From Uranotaenia lowii (Eukaryota; Arthropoda; Insecta; Diptera; Culicidae): a stretch of 64,000 nt of DNA. A model generated the notes under the pieces. The model was given only the letters and a program-made list of their open reading frames with translations, had not been told where the DNA came from and searched no databases. Of this stretch, positions 1-12,924 are shown one piece after another; positions within the stretch are counted from its first letter, which is position 1, and each line of letters begins with the position of its first letter. The position numbers were made by a program, and so were the translations under genes. Location of the stretch: contig NC_073693.1 in assembly GCF_029784155.1 (NCBI RefSeq), positions 161,306,031 through 161,370,030 on the forward strand, given 5' to 3'.

Positions 1-55
1 TAATCTTCCAGTTGAAAATGAGGAAAAGAATTCCAAATTTAGATGAATAAAAATT

Positions 56-1476
56 CCGTACCCTGGGTTCCCATGGGTCACGGCGGCGGTGTGCATGCTT
101 GTGATAATGATGGTTTACTATCATTGTCCTGAGAGGGTCGTTGCACACATCTTGTCAAGCATGGATCATAATATGACTCAAATTAGAAGGCGTGATGGAC
201 ACCTTTATTTAAAGTAAATAAGCGGTAGGTTCAATGGTGTCCCAATTTTTCATGATCCATGCTGATAAGATGAATGGGAGTTGAAACACTTGCCCTCCCT
301 TCCGTTGAACAATGGGAAAATTTTGTAGTGAAAATATCACATTTTGCCGTCATAAAGTGATATTTTTCAATAGGGCATAATCTGTTTGGTAAGGTAGTTA
401 GCTAGTGTAGTTTCATAGAATTAGGATGTTTCAAGTATTGCTAGGTTAGGTATAGGTAATGGTATTTGCCTCCCCAATGCTCTAGAAAGTGTGCATTTGC
501 GGTTTATGAATTTCGTTGGCTTATTCTTAAATCAAGCATTTTACAAGAACTAGGGGCTCATTGGACGGGAATGCTGTTTTGACAAATATGATATTTCAGT
601 TTGTAATACACTTTCGACATTTGTTTTTATTTATTTATTTACTTTTGGTAGATCTATAATTTTTTCTGTTAGGATTGAAATTCATAAATCGAAGTTTAAA
701 ATAGAAAATATGATTTCGATAAGCAAGAATAAGTAGATAGTTCAGATCATTCATTTCGGGCATTTAAAAACAGGCACACGGTTTATTTGAATTGAACCCC
801 TTTCGTGTAGATTGAGTATTAAAATTTGTTTGAGAAGTTGACCACAATTAGTGATAAGGTTTTAAAGAACAGCACTGTTATTTTCCTGTTCCGTTGATAA
901 GTTGACGATAACAATAAAGCGATTGCTATTTAAGCTTACAGTTCATTGTTGATGAGTTTAAGAGACACATTTTCTAGATTCTGTTTTTATGATATCCTAA
1001 TTGAGTTATTGAACAACCGTGTAGTCGCGTAGAATCAATCACTTGAATATATCTTTTACTTAGCAAATCTATAATTATTTCTAAATCAAACTAGGAAGAA
1101 TCCAAATTTATGGAAACGAGTAAGGTAGATGACAGGTAGGGAAAATTCAACTACGGTAGGATAGTGAACCCTTCTGACAACGATATCGAGGCGTTAGCAT
1201 ATGATACCATATTATTTGATACCATACTGCTATTGCTCGGTTGAATTGAAGGTTGGGTTAACTCGAAGTTCATATGGGGCCCACCAACCGTCCTAGTCCG
1301 TCGAGCACTATCTTAACGCTTCCCTAAACTGGTGCTTCAGAACCCTCGGGCTCTGTTGCCGCTATCCTTTTCTAAGCTATTCTACTCTCATTTAAAATTT
1401 TCCTCTTCTGTCCCCCGTTCTGTTTTTCCTTTCCGGGTCCGCCAGGCGCTCATAAACCCATAAAAAAAAAAAAAAA
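56..1476 (+). mobile_element. 3' part of a poly-A-tailed non-LTR retrotransposon (or SINE-like element)
   Basis: The stretch ends in about 15 A residues (1462-1476) and is bounded by a direct repeat: 35-55 and 1474-1494 are the same 21 bases (core TTTAGATGAATAAAAATT). A poly-A tail plus a long target-site duplication is the signature of target-primed reverse transcription. The last 200 bases before the tail are GC-richer than their surroundings and look like a 3' UTR. I see no ORF of useful length in the body, so this is either strongly 5'-truncated or non-autonomous. The clade is not identified. Confidence 0.6.
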
Positions 1477-1494
1477 TTTAGATGAATAAAAATT

Positions 1495-4400
1495 AACAAT
1501 TATTATCATTTTCCTAACATCTATTCATGGTAAGTTTTGTACAAGATTGGTCATTTATTTGGAAATTCAGATTTTTTTAATTTTAAATTTGCTAAGAAAT
1601 TATTTTGAAACTAATTTATTTCTTACTTTCTTGACTTATCGAAAATTTGAAACATTCATTGTAATATGTTTCCAAAATTTCGTTTATCAGTCATTTTTTT
1701 AGTTTGTGTGTTGAACATGAGTGACAAACGGTGTAAGAAAACCCTTTCCTTTTCAGTTTTACACAATAACTAGTCACTATTTGGTCACTTTTTTCGGTCC
1801 TCGAAGTCACTATTTGGTCACTTTTTTTCAAATTTTGGTCACTAAAGTCACTACTTTTTCATTGTCAAACCGCTACCAGCCCTGATCAAGCTCAATCACA
1901 ACCGAGTTTCAGAGTAAGCAACTTCGGGATTAATCACATCTCAAAAGGCGCCGCAACCGGAAGGCAAAACATTTTCGCAATGTTTTCCAGGAAGCTATTA
2001 GCATTCCATACAGGCCGCTTGTTGGCTTTGAGAGTGATCGCGTTGATCTCGGTTCAGGCAAACCCACCTGTTCAGTAGCTAATACAAACCCACTTCAATA
2101 TTTTGCGTTGAGTGAGGGTACTCCGGTATAAGGGGTTTGTTTACAATCAACCTAAGCACGAAATGGGACAGAACATAAATAGGTAGGAGGATGATAATCA
2201 TCTTTTTTACGTTGAGCCAAGGATACTGTACTATTTTTATGATATGATCGCCGTTGGTGGACGACCTTCATTAAAATTTGAGAATGTTGTGCAGCTTACA
2301 AATCATGTTCAAAATATTCTTTGTAGGTTGAGGAGTTTATACTTATTTTTAGCATTTTTTACTTTCCTATTAAATATAACATTTAAGAATATAGATTGAA
2401 AATTTGCAAAAAAAAATGTTTGGATAAATTAAAATTTAAACATCAATTTAAATCATTAAAAAAGTTAGTGTTTATTTGGTATGTATTAAAAAGTTTGGTG
2501 GAATTAAACATACGATACCTTAAAATATTCTCAGATTACTAGGTTAAGCTTTAACCTGCCACTTACTTCATCACAGTATAGAATTGGGTAGACAACTAAG
2601 GCACCTGCTACCTTCAGATGTTCCTGCACTGACAACAAAACTTGGACGGTAGTATTTAAAAAATGTAGAGCAAACTATTTTTTTAATTACATTGCTTCGC
2701 TTATCAGCAAAAATGTGGCACAACAAGCCACTCTCTGGAGCCATCTTTAAATTTCAACACATTTCTTCTACGCGCTGATTTTTCGTTGTTTACGCCCTTA
2801 AACAAGGGAAGGTGCTGTATGCATTATCACAAAACTTATACTAAGCCTAAGTAAATATGAAGCTCAGTAAGTGAGTATTTCAGTACATACAGTACAGTAC
2901 ATAGTACAAAGTACGACACTTGAAAATGAACCCCTGCAGCAGCGATAGGCATTGATAATTGGTAATTCTACATACGAACCATACAACTATTACACCATGA
3001 TGACGTAAGATTACAAACATAGAAAAAAGTCTTTTGGGGGTAGTCGCGTTCCACACATTCATTCATATTCCATATCGGCTGACGAAACATTTCAGCAATT
3101 CACCTTCTTCGTCATCAACAGAGCGAAACACGTAAAACGATGTGAGCAAAGTCACGCAAAGTATTTTTAATCATTAGTAAGCATTTTTTCCACAGATGGT
3201 AATCAACTGTATTCCATCTTGTTTATCTTTAAACGTAATACATTGTAATTCTACTCTTATGAGTTACATGTTCAGCTCGAATCATGTAAGATTATTTTTA
3301 CAATTGTCAAAAAAAAATTTTTTTTATCGAAACCTTGAAGTTAAGTTTTGGCGGGCTAGAGTATTAGAGCACCTGCAACGGTTCAGGGGTAAATATTGGT
3401 TTTAAGTATACCAGTTTAAGCACAATTTGAAATTTTAGAATCGGCTAAAACACCCACTCCCCACCGGTGTAGGAGCAAATTTGAAACGGAGTCACTTTCA
3501 TTGCAGACACTCAATAATTGAGAAGAAAAAACCCATTTTATTAGAAAAATTGCATAAGTTTTGAGTTTCACGGCTTAAAATTAATTCTACGAATTTCTTT
3601 TCGACAGAACAATGATGAGAACTATTCTACCAAGATTACATTAATTTAAAAGCAAAAATGACTACACAACGAGGAAAAAACGTCAATTGAAAAAATTCTT
3701 CAATTAATTCAATCAAATTGCTTTGAATCAATGGAATAAGGTATTGTTAAAATGAAATGAAAAAGCAATTTTTTTATCAAGTTATTGCTGACATTGATAA
3801 AGGAAATGAGAAATGTTTATCCCAAAGTCAAAGGAAATTTTCCTTTGATTTGTCGACATTTTTGTTTGACAAAAACTTGTTTCACTATTTGTAAATTTAT
3901 GTATGGATACAGAAAAATATGCTGCTATTGACGAAAACTCCGAGCAATCTATACGAAACTAAAAATCTCCTAATATCTCAAATAAAACAAAAATTATAGA
4001 ACAAACAATAAACATAAACAATTAAATATTTTATTTACCTCATCGAAAAAGTATTAAAATTTTCTTTTCGTTTATTTTTTTTTCAAATTTTAGAACGCTG
4101 ACTGGATTCACTAATTCGTCGAGCCCAAATGAAAAGCTTTTTATTTAATTATATTAAATCGAGAATAATGTGACATATATTATTTATACTTGATATGGTT
4201 TTTATTAACATCTTTTCTCAATTTATGTTACGTATAGGCTGGTTGAAGCAAAAAAACATTCAAATAATATCTCAAAAAGAAACTATTATCACACCCAATG
4301 TTACCCAAACATTTGTGAAAGAAATCATTGTTGGCTTAAATTTTCTCACCGTGAACTAAATCGGTCTGTCGTATATTTTGAAATCCTGTTCCAAATTTGC

Positions 4401-4560
4401 ATGAATTTGGAACAAAGGCGTATAACTGTTGGGAATTTCGAAATCGATAACTGTGCTAAAACAGCAATATACGACACCGGTGCCAGCCGAAATGTTTTAG
4501 CGTGGTCGAAAACCGTGTTTTGCATCTACCGTTGGGACAGCCCTTATATCATATATGTAA
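1495..4560. other. AT-rich intergenic DNA, no gene seen
   Basis: Only short, biased ORFs occur here. Around 1770-1886 there are several copies of GGTCACT/AGTCACT followed by an end reading CCAGCCCTG. This resembles the right end of the TIR element at 9231-11112 and is probably a fragment of the same family. At 2728-2745, in reverse, lies the TGGCTCCAGAGAG motif that recurs four times at 23.5-23.8 kb. Confidence 0.5.
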
Positions 4561-4572
4561 CGAGTACGAAAC

Positions 4573-4790
4573 AGAGGGGCTTATTCTGCGAGGCGAGTGA
4601 CGTGAAGTGACTCCGTTTTTAAGAGTCACCGTATTCTAGCAGGCGAATGCCGTGACTTGAATGAACTTTAGGTGACTTGAATGAACTTTTTTTTACTGTC
4701 ACCGTATTCTCAGAGGCGAATGGCGTGACTCAAGTCGGTGGCAAGTGACTTTTGGAGTCGTAACCTATTTCGCAGGTGACTCGATTGGAA
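4573..4790. repeat. Degenerate direct repeat around AGGCGARTGnCGTGA
   Basis: Three related blocks (near 4590, 4640 and 4712) share an AGGCGARTG-CGTGACT core and are separated by 50-75 bases of similar text with GTCACCGTATTCT. This looks like a short degenerate tandem repeat. No protein-coding sense is evident. Confidence 0.45.
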
Positions 4791-5764
4791 ACAAGGTGGA
4801 AAAGCAAAGAAATATATAAAAAACGAACTAAATTTCAAATTCGAATTCAGAAAACGTGAAAAGAAGTTCTTTTATCATCTCTTTTACCTCTTTTATATTC
4901 TCTTTATTATTCAAAATCCTCGATATGAACCTTGATTTTAAAAAACGTTTTTTTTTCCAAGACGATAGAAGCAGCTGGATCTGCTGGCTAATGGAGTGTT
5001 TTTAACGACCCAAAAAGTGAATAAAATTGAAAATAAGATGCTTCTCATCATTTTATTTATTAATTTCGCGTTTCATTTTCTTTTACCGTACTATATTCAG
5101 AAGTAGGAACAGTTAGTTCTGAAAAAATGATAACATGTAAAATTAAATTACTTACGTTTACAATTCAAGAATAATTTAATTGAACAAAAATTTGTCGTTC
5201 AACAAAATCAACCCCCCAACGGCCTGGCACCGCGCCTCCGAATCCGAGAAGGGATCTAGTTAATTTTGCACTTTCTATTTGAGCAGCGGCAGATGCAGGT
5301 CCTCCGGGGTACGGAAAATTTGTAGTGTTGATTCCTGTAGCGGGATGTTAGAGGTACTGGCACATTGGAAATGGCAAAAACTCTTAGGTCGAATTCACAG
5401 TGAGCGCGAAGCGAAGTGCGAAGCGAATTTCTAATTCGCGCGAAAAACCGCTTCTCATTGAAACACGTTGAAAAAAACATCGACCGGCCACAGTGCAAGC
5501 GAATTTTCTTGCGAAGAGCCGGCTCGATCGCGCGAATTCATCCAGTTCATCCGGACATACACTGAAAATATTCTCTGGAATATTTTTTATCGCAAATGAT
5601 AATTATCAAAAAATCTTTTTCAAAAGTTTATTTATTTAATTATCATTGCCGTTTCTGTGTTGGTTATGAAAAATGCACGGTTTTTAGCCGTGGATTTTCA
5701 CAAATAACGCCGTGTCAGTCTTTTTCAATTGAAACAAAATCTAACTGGCAATAAACGACCGGTG
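4791..5764. other. AT-rich DNA, no gene seen
   Basis: No convincing coding sequence. At 5400-5530 there is a GC-richer patch with GCGAAGCGAA words on both strands and CACAGTG at each side, which may be a decayed short inverted-repeat element. I could not define its ends. Confidence 0.4.
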
Positions 5765-6060
5765 CCACAATATGTGTATATAGGGTGAAGGGGCTGAACG
5801 GATATAAGTTGGAATTCGTTGCCCGACGCCATCTTGAAATCCAATATGTCCCCTTACATTCAACTTTAAAATGTTGGAAGTGACTGAAAAGCACACGAAA
5901 CTCCCACAATCTGGGTATTGGATGAAAGGGCTCAATAAGTAGAAGTCGAATTGGACTGTTAGACGCCATATTGAAATCAAAGATGGCGGTTCCGCTTTAT
6001 TCAAAGGGCAGTAAATAACTGAAAATCGCATGAACCATCCACAATATAGGTAATTAGTAA
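5765..6060 (+). repeat. Two-and-a-bit copies of a 135-139-bp tandem repeat
   Basis: The word CACAAT followed by a G/A-rich line and AAGGGGCT/AAAGGGCTC recurs at 5766, 5905 and 6040, spacings 139 and 135. The first two copies also share GACGCCAT(C/A)TTGAAATC and a following CATG-AACC/CACGAAAC segment. The third copy is cut short by the A-rich stretch that follows. ORFs on the minus strand here are by-products of the repeat. Confidence 0.55.
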
Positions 6061-6061
6061 A

Positions 6062-6856
6062 AGGGCTCAAAAAGTAGATGAAAAATGATTGACAAAAATT
6101 TAACAAAAATTTTGAGAAAACTACAGAAAAGCACTGAAAAAAATTAACAAAAAAATGACAAGTGTTAAAAAATAAAGAAATAATGACAAAAATATAACAA
6201 AACTGTGGCAAATAACTTACTAAAATTTGACAAATGACAAAAATTTGAAAGAACTATTTGAAATGACAAAACTTTGAATAAAACACGACAAATGTGCTGA
6301 AAAAATTATACCGAAAAATATGACAAATATTACACAATTAGACTAAATATGAGAAAAATTTCACATCAATGGCAAAACTCTGACAAATGTGAAAAAATAT
6401 GACAAAATTTTAATCAAATTTTGACAATAAAATGACCTGACAGAACTAATATATGGATAAATATTTGACAACTAATTTACAAAAATGACAAAGTAATAAA
6501 AAAAATTTACAATAAAATTACAAAACTGACACATACATAAAAATATAAAAAAAATATTTCAAAGGTGGTAAAAATATGGCAAAAATTTGACATTAAAATG
6601 AAAAAAAATAAGACAAATGGGCTAGAATATGTCAAAGTTCTGAAAAAAATATGACAAAAATTTGACAAAATAATGACAAAAATCTGACAAAATTATGAAG
6701 AATGAGATAAAAAGATAACAAAATACTTTAAAATACATGTAAAAAAAATTACAAAATGATGACAAATACGACAGTAAAATTACAAAAGTTTAACAAAAAA
6801 TGACAAAAATCCTGAAATATAATGAAGAACACACAAATATATGGCAAATATGAGGA
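6062..6856. repeat. A-rich degenerate simple repeat, GACAAAAAT-like
   Basis: The sequence is dominated by variants of TGACAAAAATTTGACAAAA with no fixed period. It runs directly into the assembly gap, so the repeat is the probable cause of the gap. A similar short patch lies at 55361-55450. Confidence 0.6.
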
Positions 6857-7356
6857 NNNNNNNNNNNNNNNNNNNNNNNNNNNNNNNNNNNNNNNNNNNN
6901 NNNNNNNNNNNNNNNNNNNNNNNNNNNNNNNNNNNNNNNNNNNNNNNNNNNNNNNNNNNNNNNNNNNNNNNNNNNNNNNNNNNNNNNNNNNNNNNNNNNN
7001 NNNNNNNNNNNNNNNNNNNNNNNNNNNNNNNNNNNNNNNNNNNNNNNNNNNNNNNNNNNNNNNNNNNNNNNNNNNNNNNNNNNNNNNNNNNNNNNNNNNN
7101 NNNNNNNNNNNNNNNNNNNNNNNNNNNNNNNNNNNNNNNNNNNNNNNNNNNNNNNNNNNNNNNNNNNNNNNNNNNNNNNNNNNNNNNNNNNNNNNNNNNN
7201 NNNNNNNNNNNNNNNNNNNNNNNNNNNNNNNNNNNNNNNNNNNNNNNNNNNNNNNNNNNNNNNNNNNNNNNNNNNNNNNNNNNNNNNNNNNNNNNNNNNN
7301 NNNNNNNNNNNNNNNNNNNNNNNNNNNNNNNNNNNNNNNNNNNNNNNNNNNNNNNN
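6857..7356. other. Assembly gap of 500 N
   Basis: Exactly 500 N characters. The round number suggests a scaffolding placeholder, so the true distance is unknown. Confidence 0.95.
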
Positions 7357-7502
7357 AGTCTCATATGAATTTTTGTCATTTTTCATCTAACCTGACAGTC
7401 ATTTTGAACATAGGGCTTCAATATAAAACAATAAAAAAAGAGATTTTGTTCTAGAAATTTCAGAAAAAAATATCAACTTGTGGCTGTCCCATATGGAATA
7501 TA

Positions 7503-8110
7503 CCCGCATAACAGTCCCATATGTGAAATACCACGGATTTGGTTACTTTTCGATGCTTCTTTCGGCGAAATAGTCTTTGATTTATTGCTTTAAATCATTT
7601 AAAAAAGATTTAACTCACTTGATCTCGTATTATGCACCCTAGTTTTCGAAGCCAGGTCAGTAAGAAGGAAGAAATGTCTTCCTAAGCGAAAAACTATCAG
7701 ATGCAATCAAAAATCGTAAAAAGATTCAACTTACAATGCGGAATTTACGATATTTTTCCAAAAGTATGTTTCTTTTAATGAAAATTGTATTTAAAGGTTA
7801 AAAAATGATCAAATTTAAGTCTTAGAAAGAAGCTTGGTGAGAAAAACATATTCTGTATGGGACTGTAATGCGAGTAGATTTAAAAAAGGTTTGAAATATG
7901 CTCGCATAACAGTCCCATAACGAAAAAAATGTTGCTCCCGACCTTACTAATGACCCAATTTCGAAAATTTCAGGTCTTACGATTTATTATGACAACCTAG
8001 AACACATTCCATCAAATGTTGTGGTTGTGGTCACAATTTCAAAATGTATTCCAAAACAGAAAAAGCTGATTTTCTCGCTTGCTTGTTTTTGCATATGGGA
8101 CTGTTATGAA
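7503..8110. repeat. Two successive hairpins built from a GCATAACAGTCCCATA motif
   Basis: The motif occurs in alternating orientation: + at 7504-7521, - at 7856-7874 (one substitution), + at 7902-7919, - at 8093-8108. This makes two head-to-head inverted pairs of about 370 and 210 bp lying side by side. It resembles terminal repeats of a short non-autonomous DNA transposon present as two abutting or nested copies. No transposase is visible and no clear target duplication was found. Confidence 0.5.
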
Positions 8111-8129
8111 AGTAGGGGCAGTATAGGCC

Positions 8130-8390
8130 TAGCATAAATTCGGCCCAACGATCATAAATTCAGCTTAACAACCATTCGGCCTAATGATTATTCGGGTTAG
8201 CATCCATTCACTTACGACCATTCGGCCTATCATCCAATCAACCAAATAATATTCGGCCAAATAACGTTCGGCCTAATGTCCCATTCGGCCTATTGTCCTA
8301 TTTGGCCTATTCGGCCTAACATTATTCGGTCTATCGGCCTAACATCTATCGGCCTAACATCTATCGGCCTTGGGCCGAATGTCCGGGTTC
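8130..8390 (+). repeat. Degenerate minisatellite with TTCGGCCTAA core
   Basis: About 14 copies of (A/T)TTCGGCC(T/C)A(A/T) are spaced 12-25 bases apart, becoming most regular at 8330-8370 (CTATCGGCCTAACAT repeated). No coding potential is seen. Confidence 0.65.
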
Positions 8391-9230
8391 CTGTTTTATC
8401 TACTAAAACGACCGCTAGGTGAAAAATACATGGAAAAGCACATGTTTATTTAATTTTTTTTGGCGCCAAGTGTAATGGCAAAAATGAAAATTTCCTTAAA
8501 ATTATTCAAGGGATGGATAAATCTCAGAAATATCTTGCGAAATAGAATCGTTTTCGTTTCAGTTTGTGATCATAAGATCCCCCTTAAAAACCAAATTGTT
8601 CAACTGAATCATTTTAGTGAGGGAGAGTGGAGTACCGTAGGCCATGGGGAAACGCGGGCCAGTGTGAGTATCAAGGATGTGTGTTGAGATTAAAATCGCA
8701 ATCCAACTGTCATCGTCGGCGCTTTGCGTAAGCATATACTTCTATATATTATTAACTTTTGTACGCACCATATCTATGCTTCTTTTATTGCACAATTTAC
8801 ATTCGTAGCTCTGCTTATGATCTTAGTTTTATCTTGCTCTTTCACATGGAAAAGGAATTTTTCATAAATATGTCACTCAAACGAAAGCAATTTGCAAATC
8901 AAAGCTTGTGGGGAATCATGGGCAACATAAAAGGGGATCTTGGGCCACCTATGTATGTGTTGGTGTTATTGTACACATTCAAATCTTCAAATACATTTTT
9001 CCTATTTGCAAAGTTTTTATTAATTTCAGTATGTTCGACACGTGCGGCGAGACAAAATGCTAGGAAGAACAGGCGGATAGGCGAGCATCAAATGAGCTTC
9101 ATAGGATAAAGTTTTGTATAGGTGGTGAAAATTATAAGTTTAGGGCATTTTTGTATTGCAAAGCATGAAAGTGTGGTGGTACGCCTTTGCCGTACAACAA
9201 ACTACTCTGTATAAGGGTATATACGGACGA
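8391..9230. other. Intergenic, no gene seen
   Basis: Short ORFs on the + strand (8460-8687, 8759-9109) have no recognisable domain, no repeat structure and ordinary AT-rich composition. I do not call them genes. Confidence 0.4.
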
Positions 9231-11112
9231 CAGGGCTAGAAGCGACCATGCGGTAAAAAAGTAGGGCAAAATAGTGACTTTGAAGTGAAATTAGGGTAAA
9301 ATTAGTGACCAGGTCAAGACGAAAACCGAAAAATAAAACGCTTCAAAGACAATTCGGTTCATTGAAAAACGTTTTTTGAAAGGCTCTTGGTCTTACTAGT
9401 AGAAAAGCAATATGCTGGAAAGAAGAGGAATATTTCAAATTAGCTTAGATAATTCAAGAATAGTGACCGCAGAATCCTAAAGTTCTAAGGAAACAATCGG
9501 AGGGAACCAGAAGATCGTACCCGAAAGACTAGGACAACTAAGTCCGACAAAAACTTCGAGTTTATCGATTTTCTTTGAAAAAACCCACAAATTTTGAGAC
9601 TCCACTCTGGGTGTTTACACCCAAATTCGATTTTTTTTTCAATGTCACTAAAACAATTGAAAAAGTCTAAAATTATATTGAAAACAAGTTAACAAATCGA
9701 AATAAATTAACAGAATCCAAAAATTTTATACAAAATGGTTATATGTGAGAAATCTTCAAATTCAAATGAAAAACCAGCTCATGTTCAAGTTTAAAAAATA
9801 TACTTGAAATTGAGTTAAGATTTACATTTACAGAAATTTCATTTCATGAAAGAGTCATGAAATTAAAAATTAGTAGGTCCTCATGAAAAAGTGATTAAAT
9901 TATCATAGAAGATTGAAAATAGATAAACGACAAAACGTTGTCAGAAGATTGACAGACAAGGACTCAAAGAAGTTTAGCGAAAAATTGACTGAGGATTCAA
10001 GAAAATAACACAAAAAAGTCTTAACAATTTTACGAGACTAATCTTCAAGATAAAATTTTTTTTTTTAATTTAAAAATAACTCAAGGAGAATTTATCGTCA
10101 AAAATGAATCATTTTCAAAGAGATTCACTGCAGACTTTATTGCATGATTCACATATCAATCATTAGAAAGATTTACTTAAAAAAATGAGGTTCAAAAGGA
10201 AGGAATTGTAAAAAAAATATTCACAAAGGATTTAACACGACAATTTATTTAAAAAAAATAACAGATCCAAGAAACCTCAGAAAGAATATCAGAAATTTCT
10301 TAGAATATTTTATGAAATTTATCATCAGTAAAACTCTAAAAAGGTACAGAAATTACTGGAAGTTATCGAAAACTTCAAATAGGTTTTGAACTCTTAAATT
10401 GATATCTATGTATATCTACCAATTTTTCAAATGATTCAAAAATGTCTAGAAATAAAGGAACTTAGAAATTAAATATCTGATATTTACGATTCAATTGAGT
10501 CACTTTTCACAAGTTTACTTTCCATTCAATACAACAAGAGCATTAATAGCATGGAAGTTTCCTGCCATGTGATTAAGTGTACTGAAGAGATTTTGATTGA
10601 TTTTTTTAAATTAAGTTGAGAATTATATTTTAACAAATTCAAGCTTTAACAGTCATAACACTTTTAATCTTGGTGAAACATCTTGGTAAGAGTGACTCTT
10701 TAGGAAACATTTTATGTAATAAATTTATTAATAATACTTTTTTTTTCTTGACACGAAATTCTAAAACGTTTGTAAAGTGACACAAATAAACAAAAAAACA
10801 TATTTTTTAAGATGAAAAACGATTTTTGTTTAAATTCAAGTTTTTGTTCATAGAATGTTAAAGTGTCATATATCAAAGCAAAACAAAACAATAATCTTCC
10901 TTTACTGAATCTGAGCCATTCTCCCAATACAGGTCGTGTGAATTTCCACAGGACTCGTAAAGAAAGAAAAGAAGAAAAAAATTAAAAAATAAGCTAAGGA
11001 AGTTATCAAAAAAAAGTGTATTTAGGGACCAAATTTCGAAAAAAGTAACTTTTGAGTGACCAGCCTGAAAAAAGTGACAAAGTTACTAAAAAGTGACTAA
11101 CTTCTAGCCCTG
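9231..11112. mobile_element. Non-autonomous TIR DNA element (1.88 kb)
   Basis: The left end reads CAGGGCTAGAAG and the right end is its exact reverse complement CTTCTAGCCCTG. Six identical bases, GGACGA, sit immediately outside both ends (9225-9230 and 11113-11118). Inside both termini there are many GTGAC/GTCAC words, as subterminal repeats of cut-and-paste transposons often show. The CAGGG start is hAT-like, but hAT duplications are normally 8 bp, so the superfamily is uncertain. The interior is AT-rich with no transposase ORF. Confidence 0.6.
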
Positions 11113-12924
11113 GGACGATAGTATTGGCGAAAAATTGGCCTCAGCCATAACCTCAAATTTTAATTTGCTTGCGGCCTCACCAGTGATGCTAGGTGCTTTA
11201 TTCATATCAGTATTTGCTTGTTTTAAACTAATTATAATATTTCTGAATTGATTAAATGTTTTAACCATCAACAGCTTAAAGTTTGAATACATTACCGGGC
11301 GTCCCCAAATGGTTATATGTAGATAAGCCATCTTTTGTTAATAAATTTTCAAGGTGAATTCAAAACATCTGAATTATATTTTCATGTACTGCTTGGTAGA
11401 TTGAAAGCAGAGTTGTTTCTAACTTCTAAACGAATGCAAAAACATTCACAGTTACAAACAAGTAAATTAATGAAAGCCCCGTCTATGTTGACTTTGGAAA
11501 TAATCGCCTACATGCTCTGATTATTCTAAACATATCCACATAATTCGCTACATCGTTTAAGTGTGCGATACATTAGGTTGTTGTTTCGTTCAGATGAATG
11601 ATGCGTTTGATTTCACATTCGAATAGAAATCTACCGGAAAGTTGCAAATTCCCAGTACTTATGAAAAGGTTTTTCAATAACAATGCAATTAAAAAAATAT
11701 ATTCATTTTCCAAATATCAAATGCACTTGGCAGCCCTGAACACCCAAAAAATCAAAACACGAACATCTGTGTATCGCTTTTCCACAGGGCGAATTTGTCG
11801 ATATTAGTATCGGAAAATTGCGTTTATCGTGCGCCCTTCTCAAAAATCGATTCTGTTCTCCCATGGTTTGAGGTTAGGGTTGAGGCCTCCTGCTAAGGTG
11901 GTGTTCGTGTAGAACTGTCAATATATCCTAATAGGAAGCGTGATCGACTTTTGATCTACACATTACTAAACACAGCAGGCCAGTTGGATTGTGTACTGTG
12001 AATACACAATCGGGCAAAAACGTAGCACCACACCGACTTACCTACATGTGCTTTCTTAAATGCGCACCCGATTCTAGCGATGATTGCAATTTTCGGGTTT
12101 CGCTTAGAGTAGTTGCTACTTGTTGATTTTTTCACACTTTATCTACTCGACGTCCCTATTTGTAAAGTTTCCTCATGCCAAAATAAATAGTTATGGAAAA
12201 TATTCTATCAATTTTATTGAATACGATAGAAACATAAATCCTATATAGGAATTTTGTCAAAATGTTCAAACGGAAATCAAATAATTTAGAAATAAATAAA
12301 ACTGCCAAATTATACTTTAGAAATATAGAAACCCATACCATTTATCGTTTTCATTTTATCTTATAAAGTAAAGAAGTTAAAAAACAAATAAAAAAGTGGA
12401 CCTTGATTCCCCATTGTCTTCTAGGCTAAATTACAAATGTTTTGTTCTAGAACTTTGGTTGTAAATGAATATTTCTATCTATGAAATGTGGGAAACCTCG
12501 TGGGAAGGAAAGGGTTAACCGTAGGATGAAAATAAAAAAAACACCATTGCATAGCCAATGAGTTTGTTGATTCAGAGAACCTTGACAAAAACATTTCATG
12601 AAACTATTGAAAGCTCTAGCAAGTAAAGTCTGCCATTTTACTTTTCAATGGATTCAGATTTATTATTTTGAAATGGTTATAGCTTTTTTCATAAAGTATG
12701 TACTTATTATCTTCTCATGTTAGCAAAAAATTAAGCTTAAGAATATGCAAAACCAATAATTAAAGACAAACTTCATTTCAAGCTTATTTGAATTTCATGG
12801 ATGATTTAACCCTATTCCGCTCTTGAGTGTCAATATGACACTATTGGAAGTTTGACAGCTTGTAACTTTAATCGGGTGCATCCAAAAAAAAAATCTTAGG
12901 GAACCCTAAATGAATTTTGAAATC
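11113..12924. other. Intergenic, no gene seen
   Basis: Several 60-75-codon ORFs on both strands show no recognisable motif. Near 12824 lies the near-palindrome GAGTGTCAATATGACACT, which recurs as a perfect palindrome near 17530 on the far side of the next repeat pair. Confidence 0.4.

Noticed and set aside
6780..7454. ORFs of 175-210 codons around 7 kb
   Set aside because: Almost entirely translated from N bases in the assembly gap.
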